A stretch of 6,797 nt of DNA from Promethearchaeota archaeon (GCA_030605895.1 JAUWHL010000295.1:1-6797), one strand, 5' to 3'; counted from the first letter of the stretch, positions 1-5,797 are shown. Translations and numbers: made by a program. Notes: generated from the letters alone by a model not told the origin.

Positions 1-114
1 TTCAATTGTAAGATTCATTATAGGACAGTTATTTAAGCACTCTCCACAAAGAGTACAAGCTTCTTTATTGAAAGGAGAGAAAAAATCAATATCTATAGGT
101 TCTATTTTAGTCAT
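1..114 (-). CDS. Iron-sulfur (4Fe-4S) protein, N-terminal fragment
   Basis: The ATG is at 114-112 and the frame stays open to the window edge, giving 38 residues; the C-terminal part lies outside. Cys20, Cys23, Cys26 and Cys30 followed by Pro31 form the CxxCxxCxxxCP signature of a ferredoxin-type [4Fe-4S] cluster, with the local sequence CTLCGECLNNCP. The CxxCGxC...CPI pattern close to the N-terminus is typical of electron-transfer subunits such as HdrC/HdrD-like, GlpC-like or LutA-like (Fe-S)-binding proteins, but 38 residues cannot separate these. There is no signal peptide, so a cytoplasmic position is likely. A TTTATATA box lies about 60 bases upstream, so it is probably transcribed apart from the glutamate dehydrogenase gene behind it. 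An AAGGG stretch 7-8 bases before the ATG is a weak ribosome binding site. The motif is directly visible; the exact family is open. Confidence 0.8.
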   Translation of the reverse strand, partial: MTKIEPIDIDFFSPFNKEACTLCGECLNNCPIMNLTIE

Positions 115-169
115 ATAATATCCCTTTTCTAATTTCAAAAATACTGACTCTTAAAGAGCCTTAGTTATC

Positions 170-177
170 TATATAAA
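170..177 (-). promoter_or_regulatory. TATA box of the iron-sulfur protein gene
   Basis: The minus strand reads TTTATATA here, a textbook archaeal box A. Transcription starting about 25 bases downstream would give a leader of roughly 30 bases before the ATG at 114. The LRR gene and the beta-helix gene show a similar geometry, which supports the reading. Confidence 0.5.
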
Positions 178-238
178 TTAACTTTTGATTAATAAGTTAT
201 GAATTTTTAAAATTAAGAGTAATTTTTATGTAAAACTC

Positions 239-258
239 AAAAAAAAAATTTTAAAAAA
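239..258 (-). terminator. Oligo-T terminator of glutamate dehydrogenase gene
   Basis: Immediately after the TGA stop the minus strand reads six T, four A, then ten T. Archaeal RNA polymerase stops at such U-rich tracts without needing a hairpin, and no strong stem precedes it. Confidence 0.5.
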
Positions 259-1509
259 TCAAGGAAATATCCCTCGCCATTCAATAGCTTTTGCAATCCT
301 TGATACAGCGATAATGTAAGCCGCAGTTCGGAGTGAAATATTCCTTTCTCGTGATACTTTATATACTTCCTCAAAGGCAGATAAAATAATTTTTTTAAGT
401 TCTTTATTAATCCTGTCTAATTCCCAGAAATACGCACGAATATCCTGAACATACTCAAAATATGAGACACAGACACCACCACCATTAGCAAGAATATCTG
501 GAACGACATGAATTCCCTTATCAAATAATATTTTGTCTGCTTCAGGCGTTACAGGCCCATTTGCGCCTTCTAAAATGATTTCACATTTAATACTATTAGC
601 GTTTTTCCTTGTTATTTGATTTTCTAGAGCCGCTGGGATTAAAACGTTGCACTCAATAGAAAGTAATTCATCATTTGTTATCAATTCGTATCTTTCATCC
701 TTATAATCTTTTAGATCATTCCCTTCTTTTGTCCACTCTAATAATTTATCAATTTCCAAGCCCTCAAAATAATAAAGTCCTCCAGATATATCTGAAACCG
801 CCATTACTTTACACCCTTCTTTATATAATAAATCGGCAATCGTACCGCCTACATTTCCAAAACCTTGGATAACTATTGTATGTGAATTCATCTCTAAATT
901 TAGTTTTTCACACATAGCCTCAAGTACAAAGTATAATCCCATCCCTGTAGCGGGTTCTCTACCTACAGACCCTCCAATCTCAATAGGTTTACCGGTAACA
1001 ACTCCAGGAACAGACCTTCCTTTATTCATTGAGTAGGTATCCATAATCCAAGCCATAACTTGAGCATTGGTATTAACATCTGGAGCAGGAATGTCAATAT
1101 CAGGACCAATGATATTAATTATTTCAGAAGTATACCTCCTCGTGAGACGTTCTAATTCATTTTTATTTAATTTTCGAGGGTCCACGCACACACCTCCTTT
1201 AGCGCCTCCTAATGGTAAATTTAAAAGACTGCACTTCCAAGTCATCCAAGTAGCTAAAGCTTTAACCTCATCTAAATTGACTTCTGGGGAATATCGTATA
1301 CCCCCTTTTCCAGGACCTCTTACTGTGCTATGATGAACTCTATAACCTTCGAATATCTCAAGGGATCCATCATCCATCTTAATAGGAATAGTCACTATCA
1401 ATGCACGTTCTACTCTTTTAAGGTATTTAGTTAAATTAGGATCTAATCCCATTTCCTCTGACACTACATCAATTTGCTTTTTTACAACCTCAAATGCACT
1501 TAATTCCAT
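259..1509 (-). CDS. gdhA: Glutamate dehydrogenase (Glu/Leu/Phe/Val family)
   Basis: This enzyme carries out the reversible NAD(P)-dependent oxidative deamination of glutamate to 2-oxoglutarate and ammonia in the cytoplasm, linking carbon and nitrogen metabolism. The 416 residues match the usual length of archaeal hexameric GDH. The N-terminal substrate domain holds GPGKGGIRYSP (65-75), whose Lys68 binds the substrate carboxylate, and PLGGAKGG (99-106) with catalytic Lys104. PAPDVNT (141-147) carries the catalytic Asp144. The C-terminal Rossmann domain has the dinucleotide loop GFGNVG (216-221); Asp240 at the end of the next strand hints at NAD preference, but cofactor choice cannot be settled by eye. 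GGVCVSYFEYVQ (344-355) holds the Ser that in glutamate-specific members contacts the substrate, supporting glutamate rather than leucine or phenylalanine. The ATG is chosen because the protein begins at the usual family N-terminus; an AAGGT about 9 bases upstream is a weak ribosome binding site. Nothing essential appears to be missing. Confidence 0.96.
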   Translation of the reverse strand: MELSAFEVVKKQIDVVSEEMGLDPNLTKYLKRVERALIVTIPIKMDDGSLEIFEGYRVHHSTVRGPGKGGIRYSPEVNLDEVKALATWMTWKCSLLNLPLGGAKGGVCVDPRKLNKNELERLTRRYTSEIINIIGPDIDIPAPDVNTNAQVMAWIMDTYSMNKGRSVPGVVTGKPIEIGGSVGREPATGMGLYFVLEAMCEKLNLEMNSHTIVIQGFGNVGGTIADLLYKEGCKVMAVSDISGGLYYFEGLEIDKLLEWTKEGNDLKDYKDERYELITNDELLSIECNVLIPAALENQITRKNANSIKCEIILEGANGPVTPEADKILFDKGIHVVPDILANGGGVCVSYFEYVQDIRAYFWELDRINKELKKIILSAFEEVYKVSRERNISLRTAAYIIAVSRIAKAIEWRGIFP

Positions 1510-1539
1510 AAGTTTTTACCTTTTTATAATTCTATTTTA

Positions 1540-1547
1540 ATTTAAAA
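1540..1547 (-). promoter_or_regulatory. Possible TATA box of glutamate dehydrogenase gene
   Basis: TTTTAAAT on the minus strand, about 30 bases before the ATG, would give a very short leader. The whole gap is AT-rich and other placements are possible, so this is tentative. Confidence 0.25.
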
Positions 1548-1598
1548 TTGCCAGAATTTTATTAGATATTTGATTTTTATTATTATTTTTTAATATTT

Positions 1599-1616
1599 AA
1601 AAAATTTCTAAAAAAA
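1599..1616 (-). terminator. Oligo-T terminator of LRR gene
   Basis: The minus strand shows T7 (1616-1610) and T6 (1604-1599) directly after the TAG stop at 1623-1621. Two spaced T tracts are a common archaeal termination signal. It suggests that the LRR gene and glutamate dehydrogenase are separate units despite the 111-base gap. Confidence 0.45.
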
Positions 1617-1620
1617 CGAT

Positions 1621-2658
1621 CTATAAATTTACTAAGCAATACTGAACAAATTTTAGTGGGTCATTCGCATATCCTCCTGAATCCAACCCTCCAAGTTGAT
1701 CCAAGATTTTTTGAGGAATAAGATTATCAGCGAGCCATAAATCTTTCAAATTTACTAAAGCCTCTAATCCTTTAACTTGAATTATCTGATTTTGACCTAG
1801 ATCTAGTGTTTCTAATTTTGTTAACGCTTCAAGGCCTTTAATCTCCCCTATATCGTTCTCTGAAAGAAAAAGATTCTCCAAATTGTTTAATGAATATAAT
1901 CCTTTAATATGTTTAATATTATTCTGTTTTAAGTTTAAAATTCTTAGATCTTTACAATTATCTAATCCTTTAACCACTGAAATCTTATTTGTATTAAGCC
2001 AGAGCGTTTCTAAACTATTTAAAGCATTTAAACCTTCGATTTCTTCAAATGAGTTATTATTTAAATAAAGACTTTTTAACTTGTTTAGGTTATCTAATCC
2101 TTCGACTCTTTTAATCTGGTTTCCTGCTAAATTTAATACATCTAAATTTTCCAAATTTTCAAGATTTTTTATTTCTTGTAATTGGTTTCCTGCAATCCAT
2201 AAAACTTCGAGATTTATTAGATCTTCAAATCCTTGAATTTCCGAAATATTATTCCAGGAAAGATCCAACCTTTTTAAAGATTTTAAAGTATTCAGCCCTT
2301 TTAATTCTGTTATTTGATTTCCTCTCAAATACAATTCTTCTAAATTACTTAAATTCTCCAGTCCTTTAATCTCCTGGATTTGATTGCTTACAAGATGCAA
2401 TATCTTGAGGTTTTCTAATTTTTCTAAACCTTTGATATGGATAATTTTATTACTACCCAAATTTAATATTTCTAACTCCGTTAGGTTTTCTAAACCTTTT
2501 ACATGCAATATTTCATTAGAACTCAATTCTAAATTCTTTAAATCGTCTAGTTTAGATAATCCTTGTATTTCAGTTATATCCTTTATCTCTAAAAGGCTTA
2601 AATCAAGAAATCCTTTTTCTACTTCAAATTTATTCCCGGCTAATTCTACAGATTTCAT
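1621..2658 (-). CDS. Leucine-rich repeat protein, SDS22-like
   Basis: The protein is 345 residues from the ATG at 2658. A GTG at 2667 would add three residues but has no better ribosome binding site, and beginning with MKSVELAGNKF gives a compact N-terminal cap, so the ATG is preferred. After a degenerate first unit come twelve uninterrupted 22-residue repeats (about residues 38-301) of the form L..L.L..N.I..I.GLE.L, the SDS22-type pattern, which folds into a curved solenoid that binds other proteins. A final partial repeat and a capping tail ending GGYANDPLKFVQYCLVNL follow. I recall a similar tail (GLD.....P.KFVEYC) on LRR proteins of Lokiarchaeia, from memory and not checked. There is no signal peptide, membrane segment, GTPase or kinase domain, so a cytoplasmic binding or scaffold protein is inferred; the partner is unknown. 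Repeats are visible in the DNA as a 66-base period. Confidence 0.93.
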   Translation of the reverse strand: MKSVELAGNKFEVEKGFLDLSLLEIKDITEIQGLSKLDDLKNLELSSNEILHVKGLENLTELEILNLGSNKIIHIKGLEKLENLKILHLVSNQIQEIKGLENLSNLEELYLRGNQITELKGLNTLKSLKRLDLSWNNISEIQGFEDLINLEVLWIAGNQLQEIKNLENLENLDVLNLAGNQIKRVEGLDNLNKLKSLYLNNNSFEEIEGLNALNSLETLWLNTNKISVVKGLDNCKDLRILNLKQNNIKHIKGLYSLNNLENLFLSENDIGEIKGLEALTKLETLDLGQNQIIQVKGLEALVNLKDLWLADNLIPQKILDQLGGLDSGGYANDPLKFVQYCLVNL

Positions 2659-2715
2659 TAAAAACACTTCAGATGCTATATTTAGATGATAATAAATTGT
2701 TATAACAATAATTAG

Positions 2716-2722
2716 ATATAAA
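2716..2722 (-). promoter_or_regulatory. TATA box of LRR gene
   Basis: The minus strand reads AATTTATATC around this position, close to the archaeal consensus. A start of transcription some 25 bases downstream would leave a leader of about 30 bases before the ATG at 2658. Confidence 0.4.
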
Positions 2723-2756
2723 TTAATTATACTTCACTTTTAATTTATTTATTTTC

Positions 2757-2768
2757 AAAAAAAAAAAA
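2757..2768 (-). terminator. T12 tract downstream of the small unknown gene
   Basis: An unbroken run of twelve T on the minus strand, about 80 bases after the TAA at 2849. It is the strongest termination-like signal before the LRR promoter. No hairpin precedes it. Confidence 0.4.
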
Positions 2769-2848
2769 TAAGATAATTTAATTGAGAAAACAAGAATTTC
2801 ATATTTTTAATATAAAATTTACTTTAAAATCGGAATATCTAATATTAT

Positions 2849-3034
2849 TTATGCATCATACTGAATAACAACACCAATCCTAGGTGCACCACTACGACCC
2901 ATTTGTGGTATAAAAGAAACTATTTCTGCATTTCTATCTGCGTATTTACTGAGTATTTCATTAACTTGTTCCACAATACTATTTACAATTTTCTCAATTT
3001 TAATAGATATTTTGACTGGTAATATAAATATCAT
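2849..3034 (-). CDS. Small protein of unknown function
   Basis: I do not recognise this gene. From the ATG at 3034 it is 61 residues; a GTG at 3055 would add seven. The sequence looks like a real folded protein: a hydrophobic strand (MIFILPVKISI), one amphipathic helix (IEKIVNSIVEQVNEILSKYA), then two predicted strands EIVSFIPQM and RIGVVIQYDA joined by a GRSGAP turn, a beta-alpha-beta-beta plan. There is no signal peptide, Cys or metal motif. The start is uncertain: a GGTGA motif (3056-3052) resembles a Shine-Dalgarno site but overlaps the GTG and stands 17 bases before the ATG, while GAAG sits closer to the ATG. A TATA-like TTTATAAA lies 40-70 bases upstream and a T12 tract follows the gene, so it is probably monocistronic. 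That the region is coding is inferred from amino-acid make-up only; a chance frame is not excluded. Confidence 0.6.
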   Translation of the reverse strand: MIFILPVKISIKIEKIVNSIVEQVNEILSKYADRNAEIVSFIPQMGRSGAPRIGVVIQYDA

Positions 3035-3094
3035 TATCTGCTTCAGTTTTTTCACCTTATTTTCAAAATGGTAATTTAATTATAATCTTAGCAA

Positions 3095-3102
3095 TTTATA
3101 AA
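3095..3102. promoter_or_regulatory. Palindromic TATA box between divergent genes
   Basis: TTTATAAA reads the same on both strands and lies between the small minus-strand gene and the plus-strand zinc-ribbon gene. It is well placed for the minus gene (leader of about 17 or 38 bases). For the plus gene it would give a leader near 80 bases, so that gene may use another box, for example near 3131-3141. Confidence 0.35.
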
Positions 3103-3187
3103 TCTTTAAATTCAATTTCAAGAATCTCAATATTTTAATAAGAGTCTTTCTTTACTTTTTTCATTAATTAATATTAATTTCAGTTTT

Positions 3188-3193
3188 GAAGGG
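3188..3193 (+). promoter_or_regulatory. Ribosome binding site of zinc-ribbon gene
   Basis: GAAGGG ends 8 bases before the ATG at 3202. It is a purine-rich match to the anti-Shine-Dalgarno end of 16S rRNA and among the better sites in this window, which supports the chosen start. Confidence 0.45.
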
Positions 3194-3201
3194 AAATTCT
3201 A

Positions 3202-3609
3202 ATGGCACATAATAAGGAAAATAGTTCAAACTCCAAAAATTTTGAAATTATTCGCATAATCGCAATAATTTTGATGATTGTCGGCTTTATTATATTTATG
3301 TTTGGACCCCTATCTGTTTTTTTTCCCAATGGATTTTCAATTTTTGACATAATACCGTATTCTTTTGGTGGATTCTTCTTATTATGCTTTTCCACTCTCT
3401 TATTGCAATATACTAGACGAAAGAAGCTTACTAAAAAGGGTTTTTATTCTTTTGGAGCACCAACAGAAAAAAAAGAGGGATTAGAAAATTCTAATCAACA
3501 ACTTCCCCATTTAGTTACTACACCCAGAAATATGGTTACGTGTGAAGTTTGCGGAATTCTAAATAGAAGAGATGCTAAATTCTGTGATAATTGTGGGGAA
3601 ACTCTTTAG
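3202..3609 (+). CDS. Two-helix membrane protein with C-terminal zinc ribbon
   Basis: The 135-residue product has a short polar N-terminus, a first membrane helix at about 16-35 (IIRIIAIILMIVGFIIFMFG), a short loop with prolines, and a second helix at about 46-69. TRRKK (71-75) follows the second helix, so by the positive-inside rule both ends should face the cytoplasm. A polar linker (about 76-112) leads to CEVCG...FCDNCGETL, where Cys114, Cys117, Cys128 and Cys131 form a CxxC-x10-CxxC zinc ribbon of the type often annotated as zinc-ribbon domain proteins. Such proteins are common in archaea and mostly uncharacterised; the ribbon may bind a protein or RNA, but no function can be assigned. It is flanked by oppositely directed genes and is probably transcribed alone. 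Confidence 0.88.
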   Translation: MAHNKENSSNSKNFEIIRIIAIILMIVGFIIFMFGPLSVFFPNGFSIFDIIPYSFGGFFLLCFSTLLLQYTRRKKLTKKGFYSFGAPTEKKEGLENSNQQLPHLVTTPRNMVTCEVCGILNRRDAKFCDNCGETL

Positions 3610-3676
3610 AATTTATTGATGGATTCCAAACAATCTGTTTAATTATAAATCTAATAATTTATAAATATTTAACTCA

Positions 3677-3683
3677 TTTTTTT
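3677..3683 (+). terminator. T7 tract after zinc-ribbon gene
   Basis: Seven T on the plus strand about 67 bases after the TAG stop, in the convergent gap. It is a plausible archaeal U-tract terminator; no stem precedes it. Confidence 0.3.
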
Positions 3684-3711
3684 AAAATTTGAAGCTTTCT
3701 GTGGAGTAAAA

Positions 3712-3733
3712 CCTTCTAAGCTATATGAGAAGG
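3712..3733. repeat. Inverted repeat, 6-bp stem
   Basis: CCTTCT (3712-3717) and AGAAGG (3728-3733) are exact inverted copies around a 10-base loop. CTTTC (3695-3699) and GAAAG (3741-3745) could form an outer helix. It lies in the convergent gap between the zinc-ribbon and beta-helix genes and is less AT-rich than its surroundings. The rest of the gap 3610-3790 holds only AT-rich sequence and T tracts. Confidence 0.3.
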
Positions 3734-3768
3734 ATTAATTGAAAGAGATACTTATATTTATTCGTAAT

Positions 3769-3783
3769 AAAAAGGAAAAAAAA
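3769..3783 (-). terminator. Oligo-T terminator of beta-helix gene
   Basis: The minus strand shows T8, then CC, then T5, starting seven bases after the stop codon. This is a typical archaeal U-rich termination site. Confidence 0.45.
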
Positions 3784-3790
3784 TAAGAAT

Positions 3791-5479
3791 CTATTTAAGT
3801 GAATTATTAATCTCTTTTTTACGTTTTATGACAATTATCAGAGAAACTACATTTATAATAACGATAATAATATAAAAATTTCCAAAGGGTATACCATTTC
3901 CTCCTCCATTTCCATCGTCATCCACCTTAGGTCCTTTGTGGATTTGTACATCGTTATAACCAAGGTTTCCAACTGTATCGTTTGCGTAAAATGTAATAGT
4001 AACCGTTCCATTTGGTATTGCATTCCAGACTGACTGATCTACTATCTCATCAACTCCAGTAACGGTTATATTTGTGATGTCGGGTAGAGAAATATTTGTT
4101 ATTCCTCCATTTAGTGTAAACCATACTGAATCTAAGTGGGGTTCGTTGATTACAATAGAAATAGTTGGGGGAACTTCTTCAAAATTGTCGTTAAGGTGTG
4201 GTGAATTAATAGTTATTACTGGAGCGATGATGTCTTTTTTAACGATTACTTCATCATATCCAACATTTCCAGATGTATCATTTGCCGAGAATTTAATAGT
4301 TATTGTTCCATTACCAAATGCATTCCATAAGGTTTGTTCTATTGGATCATCGAAATCTGTTATATTAAGAACTTCTAAAATTATGGAACTATCATTTAAC
4401 GTATACCAAACCTGTTCTAAATCTGCAGCAAAAAGTGATACATCATAGCTTGGGGCGTCTTTTCCAAAAAGTTGATTTTCGTCTGGAGTATTAATTGTTA
4501 TAATTGGGTTATTATCGCCATCCCACCACTGTGGGTAATAATCCTTACTTCCAACGGGACCTGAAATTGTGTAAGGCGTATCACCAATACCATCATCGTT
4601 CGCATCTTGACCGGTATAATCGTCCCAAAGATTACCGAGAGTGCCTTTACTCCATTCATTATTAGTTCCGTTATCGTAGGCATTAGAACCTGGATTGTCC
4701 ATGAATTGATTATTGTAAATTGAATTACGATTGTTGTCGTTATAGATATAGACTCCATTTGAGGAACAATCTTGAAAAGTGTTCCCTGTTATTATATTTT
4801 CATCGCAATTAGTAGATAATATTAGTCCAGTAGAATGATTTTCTATCTCATTATCATCAATCGTGTTATTTTGGCAATTATCTTCTAAATATATTCCATG
4901 GTGAGTATTGTTATAAATTTCATTTTCCCGAAATATGTTATTATGACAATTGCTAAACAATTGAATACCGTCATTAGAATTATTATAGAACTCATTATTT
5001 GTGAATGTATTATCCGAGGAATTATGAAGAAATAATCCATTGTAAGTATTATTATAGAACTCATTATTTGTGAATGTATTATCCCAGGAATTAGACAAAT
5101 ATAATCCCCTTAGTGAATTATTATAAACTCTATTTTCGCTAATCGTGTTGTTCTCACAATTTGGTTTCAAACTTATTCCAAGGATATTATTGAAAATAGT
5201 GTTATTAACTAGCGTGCCATTTTTTACGTCAATTAATTTAATTCCCACTCCAAGAAAAGCACTAGCATCGTAGATTGTGCAATTTCTAATTTCAAAAAAG
5301 ACTTTTGAATTCCAGATTTCAATACCAGAACTTCCACCCCCGGCGTTAATAGTGAGATTTGCGATAAGGTAAGGAACATCCGAGGTTCCTTCTCCAGTAC
5401 ACCAAGGCTTACTTTCTGCCCATGTCCAATTATGTGCTCCAATACCGGTTTCGGAATCATCAATAAAAATCGTCTCCAT
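3791..5479 (-). CDS. NosD-like beta-helix surface protein, membrane anchored, cut off from its signal peptide
   Basis: The body is 562 residues from the ATG at 5479. Residues about 40-265 are 23-24-residue coils rich in Asn (pattern NNT.....N.FYNN...G..L), a right-handed parallel beta-helix of the NosD/PbH1 type. The family's closing segment follows (about 273-318), with W..G..GN.WDDY.G and an acidic DANDDGIGD loop that may hold calcium. Two related Ig-like domains (about 324-415 and 419-515) each contain a VW[YF]TLN and an ANDT.GN.GY motif. A Gly/Asp-rich spacer leads to one membrane helix (about 535-551) and a KRKK cytoplasmic tail. Some twenty N-x-S/T sequons fit an exposed glycosylated protein. 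The role is probably carbohydrate binding or adhesion; no catalytic site was identified. The ATG is not the natural start: the frame is open upstream to a TAA at 5533-5531, before which a signal peptide sits in the same frame. The intact gene would be 3791-5638. Confidence 0.88.
   Translation of the reverse strand: METIFIDDSETGIGAHNWTWAESKPWCTGEGTSDVPYLIANLTINAGGGSSGIEIWNSKVFFEIRNCTIYDASAFLGVGIKLIDVKNGTLVNNTIFNNILGISLKPNCENNTISENRVYNNSLRGLYLSNSWDNTFTNNEFYNNTYNGLFLHNSSDNTFTNNEFYNNSNDGIQLFSNCHNNIFRENEIYNNTHHGIYLEDNCQNNTIDDNEIENHSTGLILSTNCDENIITGNTFQDCSSNGVYIYNDNNRNSIYNNQFMDNPGSNAYDNGTNNEWSKGTLGNLWDDYTGQDANDDGIGDTPYTISGPVGSKDYYPQWWDGDNNPIITINTPDENQLFGKDAPSYDVSLFAADLEQVWYTLNDSSIILEVLNITDFDDPIEQTLWNAFGNGTITIKFSANDTSGNVGYDEVIVKKDIIAPVITINSPHLNDNFEEVPPTISIVINEPHLDSVWFTLNGGITNISLPDITNITVTGVDEIVDQSVWNAIPNGTVTITFYANDTVGNLGYNDVQIHKGPKVDDDGNGGGNGIPFGNFYIIIVIINVVSLIIVIKRKKEINNSLK
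4979..5093 (-). repeat. 46-bp direct repeat at 69-bp spacing inside the beta-helix
   Basis: Bases 4979-5024 and 5048-5093 match at 45 of 46 positions. They encode adjacent coils, each with DNTFTNNEFYNN. The 69-base period equals one 23-residue coil, so this is a recent duplication of a coil or gene conversion between coils. Other coils of the same domain have diverged much further. Confidence 0.85.
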
Positions 5480-5530
5480 GGAGTTATTAAAGTAAGCTCT
5501 TTTTAGATTTATCTCTTCACATTTGTTGTC

Positions 5531-5638
5531 TTAATCGCTTAAATCGACTGAATTTCTCTTAAAGTTCGTAGAAACCATAAGTGAAATCGTCGGAATCATT
5601 AATAAACTTATGATAACTATTAATTTTTTTTTTTTCAT
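5531..5638 (-). pseudogene. Signal-peptide fragment of the beta-helix gene, ended by in-frame TAA
   Basis: An ATG at 5638-5636 opens a 35-codon frame beginning MKKKKLIVIISLLMIPTISL, a classic Sec signal peptide: four Lys, a hydrophobic core of about 17 residues, then a polar stretch (STNFKRNSVDLSD). It stops at TAA (5533-5531). Past that codon the same frame continues without interruption for 17 codons (DNKCEEINLKRAYFNNS) into the ATG of the main reading frame. Since the body has a C-terminal membrane anchor and extracellular-type domains, it needs such a signal peptide, and both pieces almost certainly belong to one gene. The codons for Lys2-Lys5 are a run of twelve A. No clear ribosome binding site is seen; a TATA-like box lies about 55 bases upstream. 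Whether the TAA is a true nonsense mutation, a sequence error or read through cannot be told from one sequence. Confidence 0.8.
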
Positions 5639-5690
5639 TTTTAAGTGATTTTTTATAGAATTCATTAATTTTCTTTATTGATTTTTTGAA

Positions 5691-5698
5691 ATATAAAA
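5691..5698 (-). promoter_or_regulatory. TATA box of beta-helix gene
   Basis: The minus strand reads TTTTATAT. Transcription beginning about 25 bases downstream would give a leader of some 30 bases before the signal-peptide ATG at 5638, the same layout as for the iron-sulfur and LRR genes. This supports 5638 rather than 5479 as the original start. Between 5480 and 5821 no complete gene is seen: the stretch holds the signal-peptide fragment and two divergent promoters. Confidence 0.4.
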
Positions 5699-5788
5699 GT
5701 TTCTTCATATTTTTACATTTTTGTGAGAAAATACTCGACACATATCAGTTAAAAAGTTTTTACTTTTATTTCAGTTAGGATTGAGATT

Positions 5789-5797
5789 AAAAATATA
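5789..5797 (+). promoter_or_regulatory. Possible TATA box of alaX
   Basis: AAAAATATA is centred about 29 bases before the ATG at 5822, a distance that would make the transcript leaderless or nearly so. This agrees with the lack of any ribosome binding site next to that ATG. Confidence 0.35.

Noticed and set aside
675..1333. Plus-strand open frames opposite glutamate dehydrogenase
   Set aside because: They are antisense to a clearly conserved gene and their products have no recognisable domain.
1621..1641. Possible prenylation (CaaX) tail on the LRR protein
   Set aside because: The only Cys is five residues from the end (CLVNL), not four, so the CaaX spacing is not met.
1621..2658. 66-base periodicity as a CRISPR or satellite array
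   Set aside because: The period is 22 codons, the units differ strongly in DNA sequence, and there are no unique spacers; it is the protein-level LRR repeat.
1883..2689. Plus-strand open frames opposite the LRR gene
   Set aside because: They mirror the 66-base repeats of the LRR gene and look like shadows of its Leu/Asn codons.
3180..3395. Minus-strand 71-codon frame opposite the zinc-ribbon gene
   Set aside because: It lies antisense to the membrane helices of a gene with a clear zinc-ribbon motif and a good ribosome binding site.
4074..4758. Open frames on both strands within the Ig-like and NosD part of the surface gene
   Set aside because: The main frame has clear domain structure throughout; these are out-of-frame shadows.
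5531..5533. TAA as a recoded sense codon, as with pyrrolysine
   Set aside because: Pyrrolysine uses UAG, not UAA, and every other gene in the window with TAA appears to end normally there; a mutation or sequence error is the simpler reading.
5559..5741. 60-codon minus-strand frame rich in Lys overlapping the signal-peptide fragment
   Set aside because: It is in another frame than the signal peptide and the surface protein, covers the promoter, and has a low-complexity Lys/Asn/Phe make-up typical of AT-rich noncoding sequence.
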